DNA of 64,000 nt. Source: Stomorhina lunata. Taxonomy: Eukaryota > Arthropoda > Insecta > Diptera > Rhiniidae. The stretch is from positions 55,243,000 through 55,306,999 of the forward strand of contig OW121740.1 in the NCBI GenBank assembly GCA_933228675.1, given 5' to 3'. The notes under the pieces were generated by a model. It was not told where the DNA came from. It saw only the letters and a program-made list of their open reading frames with translations, and ran no database searches. Both the position numbers and the translations under genes were made by a program. Of this stretch, positions 57,154 through 64,000 are shown piece by piece. Within the stretch, counting starts at the first letter, position 1; each line of letters opens with the position of its first letter.

Positions 57154-58821
57154 TCAGTCACGCCCAATTCTCTTATGTATCTGTTGATGTTTGAGCAAAT
57201 GAGCCTTTTGTCGAAAAGCTTTAGCACACACCTCACAACGGAAAGGCTTCTCGCCCGTATGCGTTCTTAAATGTACCTTAATATTACTTTTATTGAGGAA
57301 ACCCCGATTACAGATGCTACATCTGTGTACAGGTTTCTCCTTGCCCAACAGGCCCGTCAGGTCATTGGCATTGAAGTTGACCGAGGAGGGTGAGGTGATG
57401 GAGTTCATTTGTTGCGGATGTGAGCCATTTGTTAAAGAGGCTGCTGCTGACGCTGATGATTTTTTCTGTGATCTAGATCTTTTGGTTTTTGGTGTGCCCG
57501 AGGGTGTAATGGTGGTGGTATGAGGATAATTGCCCATCATATCCGGACTACAAAGGCCATCGGATTTCATGGAAATCTGATAATGAGCAGGATTGGTAAG
57601 ATAGCGGGGATTGATCATGAGATTATCTGTTGTGGAGACCACGGAACCGGGAGGACTGGCCGATGTTGAGGTGGCTGTTAGTTCATTACAAAATGAGGTA
57701 GAACTAGGCGCTTCACCCTTAATACCGGGTGGACCATTCTGTAAGCGATTCTGCAGCAAAGGCATATAACCATGAGTTAAAAGACTTTGTAATGTGGAAC
57801 TACTGGGATGCACAGGAGACTGGGGTAATACAAAATCACTTAAGGAGTCCTGTTGTGAAACCAACAATTTACCCTCCTGTTGTATACAATTACCCTCTAT
57901 CCAGGCATCTAAGTCAATCCATGAATCCCGCGTATCATTGCCATCATCTTTATCCATTTGATTAGGTACCGTGGTATCAGCTATTGCACTGCCTATTATA
58001 GCCGCTATATCGTCTATGGAATTCATATCCACATATTCCGTTAAGTCCTTAGCATCCGCATATATCCTAACACCCCCCGAGTCGGGATCTTGGCCACCAT
58101 TCAGACCCGCTGATGTTGTTGTATGATGTGAGGGATGGGACATAACACAGCTATCGGCCAAAGAATAAAGCTTACTATCTATATGACTATCGGCAAAAAG
58201 TTTAACATCATTAAGGCAGGCATCGGCATCCGTACTCAGAACACTTTCCGGCAGGCAGGTAGAGGAGGAAACAATATTATGATCGGTTGAAGAATTATGA
58301 CTACTCGATAGGCTCATGCCACCTCCGGGTGAATTACCCGTTGATGAGGCCAGCTGTATGGTTGTGGCTCCCAATATACCCGTTGACGTAGGATTTGTTG
58401 TTTGATAAGCAGATTGGATATAGTTGTTGTTACTTTCATCGGGAAGCCTCTGTGCTATGGCATGATAATGATGACCCGATATGCCATTTATCGATAAATG
58501 TCCCGTATAGCCGGTGAAGGGAGGCAGTGGCTTAAGATCGGACAAAGCATTCAGGGATGAGGAGTTCATTAATAAATTATTCAAATCATCCAGGGAACTT
58601 TTCTGATCCCCATCACTGGGCAACGAGTCAAGATCATGTTCTAGCAATAATTTATGGCCATCTAGTAAATACTGATCTTGACTGCCGTTTTGTGTGGGAC
58701 CCCAGCAAGGACTCATCAGTAGGCTTTCAACTTCTGATTCTGTTGGTCCATTCATTGTGCAAAACTTCATGGTATTTTGTAGAGATTTATTGTAATAAAT
58801 TTTGTTGGCTTTTATTTGCAT
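57154..58821 (-). CDS. C2H2 zinc-finger protein, probable transcription factor
   Basis: A 555-codon frame on the minus strand with no interruption. Two C2H2 fingers at the very end, residues 501-521 and 529-549 (CSICNRGFLNKSNIKVH, then CEVCAKAFRQKAHLLKH), joined by the canonical HTGEKPF linker and followed by a short basic tail. A basic cluster at about 445-454 (KTKRSRSQKK) may be a nuclear signal. The first 440 residues are low-complexity, rich in Ser, Asn and Gly. An acidic stretch near 60-80 (EHDLDSLPSDGDQ) could be an activation domain. Met-18 (58770) has a better start context (ACC before ATG) than the ATG at 58821. A possible splice acceptor is at 58858. I do not recognise the specific gene. 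It is the only likely host gene and shows no transposon similarity. Confidence 0.85.
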   Translation of the reverse strand: MQIKANKIYYNKSLQNTMKFCTMNGPTESEVESLLMSPCWGPTQNGSQDQYLLDGHKLLLEHDLDSLPSDGDQKSSLDDLNNLLMNSSSLNALSDLKPLPPFTGYTGHLSINGISGHHYHAIAQRLPDESNNNYIQSAYQTTNPTSTGILGATTIQLASSTGNSPGGGMSLSSSHNSSTDHNIVSSSTCLPESVLSTDADACLNDVKLFADSHIDSKLYSLADSCVMSHPSHHTTTSAGLNGGQDPDSGGVRIYADAKDLTEYVDMNSIDDIAAIIGSAIADTTVPNQMDKDDGNDTRDSWIDLDAWIEGNCIQQEGKLLVSQQDSLSDFVLPQSPVHPSSSTLQSLLTHGYMPLLQNRLQNGPPGIKGEAPSSTSFCNELTATSTSASPPGSVVSTTDNLMINPRYLTNPAHYQISMKSDGLCSPDMMGNYPHTTTITPSGTPKTKRSRSQKKSSASAAASLTNGSHPQQMNSITSPSSVNFNANDLTGLLGKEKPVHRCSICNRGFLNKSNIKVHLRTHTGEKPFRCEVCAKAFRQKAHLLKHQQIHKRIGRD

Positions 58822-59203
58822 ACAGCCGGGTTTTTCTTTTTTGTGTCTGTTGTAAAACTGGGTAGATGGTAAAATATTAATTTTTAGGGGAAGAAGGAAA
58901 TTAATATTTAGGGAGTTTTTTTTTTTGGATGTAGTTTGTTTGAAAAGTGGATACCAATTGGGGATGATTTAGCTCACTTTTATTGTTGTTTTTTTTTCTG
59001 AAGATGATTTATTTATAAATTTGGATTTTTATAAATAAAAAACGTTTTGAGTTTCGTAAAGGCATTTTAACCTGAAAAGAAAGAGGGAAAGAAAAAAGTT
59101 AAAAATAATTTTATGGAGATAGTTGCAAAAAAGTAGTTAAATTAAAATATAAGAATATTTTTTCATTTGTTTTAATATTTATAACAATTACTAAAATTAC
59201 TTT
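58822..59203. other. Region upstream of the zinc-finger gene
   Basis: On the minus strand a polypyrimidine run and CTACCCAG at about 58858-58865 look like a splice acceptor, so the first coding exon may follow an intron. No promoter motif is recognisable. Confidence 0.45.
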
Positions 59204-59236
59204 CTGTTATCCTTGACTCCCAGTGGAGAATAGGAC
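59204..59236 (-). pseudogene. RTE-like LINE 3' end remnant
   Basis: CTGTTATCCTTGACTCCCAG followed by TGGAGAATAGG matches the 3' end of the LINE at 48990-49025. About 30 bases only. Confidence 0.6.
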
Positions 59237-59629
59237 TGACATCTTAATTATATATATTTTTTATAAATTTAATGATGGTTTCGGAAATTGTTTTATTAAT
59301 AGATATTAAAGTGTTAGTATGCAAATTCATTAATATACTTCAGGTTGATTTCAGAAATAATTCTACAAAAGAAAAAAATATATGACCGTGGATAACTTTA
59401 GATTCGTTTTGCAAGTCGGTGTTAATATGACGCCTCAACTTTTGGTCCATTGTGATCGGGCGTTGGCAGACCATACCACCTTTTTGTAATTTTGGTAAAT
59501 ATTACGATCATTAATGAAACTCGTGAAATTGGGTAAACTTTGTTTGAAATAAATGTAACCAAATTGTAAATATTTTTTGCAACAAAAATCCCTAACAATT
59601 TTAGAATTTTAGTTTTTTCTAGATATTTG

Positions 59630-60475
59630 TAATAAAAATATTTTTTTATAAAAACATTTTTGATAAAAATATTTTTGTGTCTGGATAATTTTTGTTATAA
59701 AAAATTTTCGATAAAATTATTTTTCTGTGAAAATTTTCTATGTGTCTAAATTGGGGTTAATCCACCTGAAGAGATGGCTTAACCAACCATCGAAACGCGT
59801 CGAGGAATTTTGGTTTCTCCGCAAACAATTTTTGGCTTTTTATCAATAAATTGGTCTGTTATATTAAAAATAAATAAAACAGATTTGGGATCAAATGCGA
59901 ATAGTCATTCTTTTTGAATAATATTTACATCCCGACAATTTTGTTATTTTTTGAAAACTTTCTTATAGAACAATTTTTGATAAAAATATGTTCTATAGAA
60001 AAATTTTGGATAAAAAAATTTTCTATAGAAAAATTTTTATTGAAAAATTCTTGAAAAAAAACTTTAAAAAAATAAAGTAGAAATCTTTTTCTTATTAAAA
60101 CATCAGAACTACATATTGAATTTTTTCTATGGAAAAAAACTTTATATAAAAATTTTTGATAAAAAAATTTTCAATTGAAAAATTAGGATTAATCAGGCTT
60201 GAGTTCATTTTTAATTTTCAAATTATTAATTTGAAAAAAAATGTTAAAATTTTTTTTAATAAATTTTCTTAATTTTTTATAGAAAATTTTTTCATAAAAA
60301 AATTTTGTGCAGAAAAAATTTTCCATAAAAAAATTAAGAAAAATTTTTGATAAAAAATTTTATATAGAAAAATTTTTGATAAAAAAATTTCCATAAAAAA
60401 ATTAAGAAAAATAGTTGATAAAATAATTAAGAAATTTTATATAGAAAATTTTTTGATAAAAAAAAATTTCCATTT
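59630..60475. repeat. Degenerate AT-rich repeat with the same palindromic core as the minisatellite
   Basis: Irregular repeats of GATAAAAAAATTTTC and TATAGAAAAATTTTT with a period near 30 bases. TTTTCTATAGAAAAA occurs at about 60018. It resembles the minisatellite core but without the TTATACAAACAC half. Confidence 0.6.
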
Positions 60476-60479
60476 TCGA

Positions 60480-63080
60480 ACTTTAAAAGCTTTTATTGAG
60501 TGACTAAACTTTGTAAGAGTTCAAGCATTATCATTGTGAAACACTATACATTTTATGTTGATTTATTCTAGCCTTTTCAGTTGTAGTGCAAAAATCTCTA
60601 AAACTAAACAAGGTATTATAATCATTTTTATACACATTATATATAAATATATTAGAAATTCAGAAATCTAAATTCAGAAAGAGTTCCGAAATTTTTATTA
60701 ACATTTTTGAATAGAGAAGAGTACGCTTTTCGAAAATTTGAGTTTTTTTTAGAAAAATGGGCCGTGTGACCCTATTTATAGTCGGAACCCATTAGATTTT
60801 TGCGCGAACCTTAAGAACATTATGGTAAATAAAATTTAATTACAAATAGTTTCGAAATCCGCAATCAATTTTTTACAGATGCAAAAAACTTAAATGTTGT
60901 CTAAAAATTGCTTTTCGACCACCGCTGGTTGTAGGGTGCATAGCCAAAATTTTTAAAAGTATAGTTTGTACGCTATTCTGAAGCCTAATATTTTAGAAAA
61001 TTAAAAAAAAATCCAGTTTTTTGAAAAAAAATTTCAGAAATATAGAAAAAATAAAGACATTTTTTGAAAAATGTAATTTTTTAGGAAAAGCTTTGAAGAA
61101 CTTTTCTGTGTTATAAAGTTTACATATGGGAAAATCCTGCGCGACGGACGATGCATTTGTACGGATTTTGTTGTACTTAAATGTACCTATTGCCGTGCTG
61201 CGAAGGACGCTACAAAAAATGGAAATGACTTTTTTTTCAACACGTGTTTCTGCAATTTTCATCAAATCGGTCATAGTAATAAAAAAATTGCAAATACATT
61301 AAAAATAGAGGTAAATCAAAGGATTACAAAACAGCTTTTATAAAATATTTAAAAGTTTCCAGTTTCACCAAAAATCCATAAATGAACTGTTGCGGACGCT
61401 ACGTGACGGACGATACAGTTTTTACTTGAATGTTGTTTGTTAGGAAAAAAAATATATATTTCATATTTTTTTAAGGATTTGTTAATCAGTGAAAATAATG
61501 GTTTTATTTGTTCCCGAATTTCATCTCCTTCCTTTTCATGTTCGGGGTTAAAATGCGATTTTTGGACGTAATTTAATATTTCACAAAACGGGTACAGATA
61601 TATATTTATTTAAAGTTTTAAACTTTTTACATCTTATTTTACGTGCCGAGAATGCTGCGGCTAGCTGTTAGAGTGTCCCAAATCAAAACAAAAAAAAAAA
61701 AAAAAATCCAAAAGCATAAAATTTGTCCCACTGTATGTTTTGAAAAAATTTTTAGGAATTGTCGGACAATTTTTTTTTTTAATTTTTGTATTTTTTATCA
61801 TCAAAAAGTCTATTTCGATAGAAAACTTTATTAAAACACAATAACAAATGAATTTTTTGTTGAACTATGAATTCTTAATTTTTTGGTATTAAAAAAAAAT
61901 GGAAATTATTTCAAATGATGGCAGGTATTTGCGATTTTACAAAATTTTTACAAACGAACAACTTTTGTAAATTCAAATTAAATTCTTTCAACTTTTTTCT
62001 ATAAAAACCTATTTTGTTTTATAAACACTTTTAAGGCTATTTCTATATAGAAAAAAACGAGACTTTACTTATTGATATCGGTTTACATTAACAAAAGTTT
62101 TTGAATTTTTTTCAAAGTTAAAGTTTTTCGATTGCAAACCAAATACTTTTTATTATGAACTTCTGGTAAAAATGTTTACCAATAACTACATTTGGAAATA
62201 GTTCAGACATGGCCTTGTCGACTTATAAAAAGCTTAATAACTTTTAGGATTTTCGTCTGATTTAAAAAATTAAAATCACGTTTTATTAAGAACTAAATTC
62301 TATTGTTATATTGATATAAGCTTTTATGAGCTTTCATATAAGAATAAGCTATAAAAAACTACTAAAGTCAAAAAATTTGTTTTTTTTGTTTAGATAAACT
62401 TAAAAAAAATATATTTTTATTTGCAAATGTATGAAAAATGATATACTATTTTAAAGCGCAATCTGTTTTCTTTTAATTGCTTTAAAAGAAATAAAATTCG
62501 ATATAAACTGGCTGTGCTTCACGAACCTCGAACCTCGTTAAAATCGGGATTTTGCGTATAACTCTTAAGCTTGGATGTATTTCTGAAATCCACGTTAGAT
62601 CGAATCCCGAGTTTTTTTTAGAGTATCAGAGTGAAATTGATTTTTTTAAAATTGTGTAAAACAACAAACAAAAACCATTATTTAGTTTCACAAAATTGAT
62701 AATAAAATCAAAACTATTGCCTCCATATTTACAAGAAATGTTATATTTTATACAGGACATATCTGCCTTAATGGCTATAGAAAATTATTGGAACTTTTGT
62801 TATGATTGGAGTAAATATTATGTTTGTTTTTTTCTTTTTACTAAGTATTTTTGACCGTTCTTCGGGTTAGTTACTCAAAGTCGTTTAACTAAGTAGTTTT
62901 TTTAAAATAAATTATATCTCGAAAATTAGAACTGATTAAAAAAAGTGGATGTAAGGAATTGGAGCCCTATTTAAGATGCATACAAATTGACTGAAAAATT
63001 TGAGGCATTTTTCGTGTTCGGCTGTATTATCAATCTCTATTTACCTAAATTTGTAAGTAAAAAGTAAATATTTATATGAA
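60480..63080. other. AT-rich interval without recognised gene
   Basis: Two related blocks with GACGGACGAT occur at about 61143 and 61397, near GGACGCTAC at about 61204 and 61384. A poly(A) run is at 61691-61706. No believable coding frame. Confidence 0.5.
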
Positions 63081-63083
63081 GTT

Positions 63084-63283
63084 TGTTTCTTAAGTCTTTT
63101 GATTTAAATTTAAGTGAATAAAGTATGTTTCTTAAGTCTTTTGAAATTAACCGTCTACATCACGAGCAAAAAAGTATGAGTAAAACAGGGCAGTCATTTC
63201 ATTAGGTACAAAAGACTTAAGAAACATACTTTATATTCATATGAATCAACTAGAAAACAAGTGCATGTTTCTTAAGTCTTTTG
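63084..63283. repeat. Cluster of four copies of an 18-bp motif
   Basis: TGTTTCTTAAGTCTTTTG at 63084-63101, 63126-63143 and 63266-63283, and inverted at 63209-63226. The second and the inverted copy extend into AAAGTA, forming an inverted pair with a loop of about 65 bases. It may be the remains of a small TIR element. Confidence 0.75.
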
Positions 63284-64000
63284 TTTTTCTAATAGAAAAT
63301 CACATAATTTTTAATATTTTAAACGATTTTCTAAATGATTTATTTGTAATTTAAAGTTTTGGTGAATTTTGTATTATTTTAAATACTAAAATTCTTCAAA
63401 TTTTAATTAACTTAATTGCATTCCAAATCATTATCTTTTATAATTTTTACTTAGAAATTAGTAGTTATCTTAAAATTACCAGTTGATCCCATTTAAAGCC
63501 AATTATTTAGTCATTAACTTAATTTAATAATTTCCCCCTTATAACAATTAACTGTTTTCAAAATCATTGATCAGTTTTGAATTATTTTTCACATCATTTA
63601 AATATTTATTTCTTCTTCTTTGAAAAAAAGATATTCCCAAAAACTTGAATAAATTTTATAAGTTACATATTTAAATTATTAAAAGTGCTGATGCTATTTA
63701 TGGCCATAATCCGATATAATCTAATGTCACTGTGGAAAATTGTTAATCTATATACCATAACTAGCCAAAACCTGTTAGTTTAATCTTTTTTTTTCCTGAA
63801 AACTCAAATGTAGAAATAAAATGATAACTTAATGAAATACATACGTTTTAAATTTAATTAAAGAAAAATGTTTAAAAAGCAAGAAAATCGAAAAGATTTA
63901 AAAAAAATCTGAAAAGGAACACACCACATGATATCAGAAGTATGACCGATCAATTTTTTTTTGGTAGAAGACTTTAACCAATGCTTTAAAACACAAAAAC
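63284..64000. other. AT-rich end of the window
   Basis: No feature recognised. Confidence 0.5.

Noticed and set aside
61643..61834. Lys-rich open frame
   Set aside because: Produced by a poly(A) run; no support.
62500..62620. tRNA-like B box (GATCGAATCCCG)
   Set aside because: No matching A box, acceptor stem or anticodon arm could be found around it.

Overview
The window reads as intergenic DNA from a dipteran genome, most likely a calyptrate fly (blow fly or house fly group). The evidence is the very AT-rich background, fly-type short introns of about 50 to 70 bases, and many insect-specific transposon families. The species cannot be fixed from the sequence alone. Nearly everything is mobile DNA, much of it nested. 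Only one convincing host gene is present: a two-finger C2H2 zinc-finger protein on the minus strand at 57154-58821.

Layout. 1-7.2 kb: the 3' end of a hairpin-terminated repeat, then a LINE copy (320-2470) split by a foldback element with 8-bp target duplications (961-1979). Next is a DNA transposon, 2720-7212, with 4-bp target duplications and subterminal repeats, itself broken by two LINEs. 8.3-16.2 kb: three mariner-like copies (A, B, C) joined by two copies of one 2-kb spacer that look identical. Copy B is a chimera of C (front) and A (rest), which points to unequal crossing-over. 16.6-32.0 kb: hairpin-terminated modular repeats. Two full-length 2.6-kb copies face each other as a giant inverted repeat around another mariner-like element (20019-21310). 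Two 5'-truncated copies follow at 29.6-32.0 kb, and two LINE remnants lie between. 32.6-37.0 kb: a hAT relic, a second hAT-like element with a perfect 8-bp duplication, and a piggyBac-like TTAA element, the last two each containing a small or decayed LINE. 38.2-42.4 kb: a PIF/Harbinger element with an apparently intact four-exon transposase and a facing Myb/SANT-like gene whose tail is cut by mariner copy D. 43.9-45.8 kb: a third mariner family with a 557-bp mariner-like element inside it. 46.9-49.9 kb: a second piggyBac-like element carrying a six-copy tandem repeat and an RTE-like LINE. 51.4-56.3 kb: two blocks of a 31-bp minisatellite whose unit carries a perfect palindrome. 56.3-64 kb: the zinc-finger gene and AT-rich flanks with a degenerate relative of the minisatellite and a small repeated-motif cluster.

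How parts relate. The transposons do not form a pathway; the order of insertions can be read from which element interrupts which. The Harbinger transposase and Myb-like protein are the only visible functional pair: in this superfamily both proteins are normally needed for transposition. The zinc-finger gene is probably a nuclear transcription factor. No LTR retrotransposon, tRNA, rRNA or viral gene was recognised by eye. Boundaries given with target duplications are precise; LINE 5' ends and decayed fragments are approximate.
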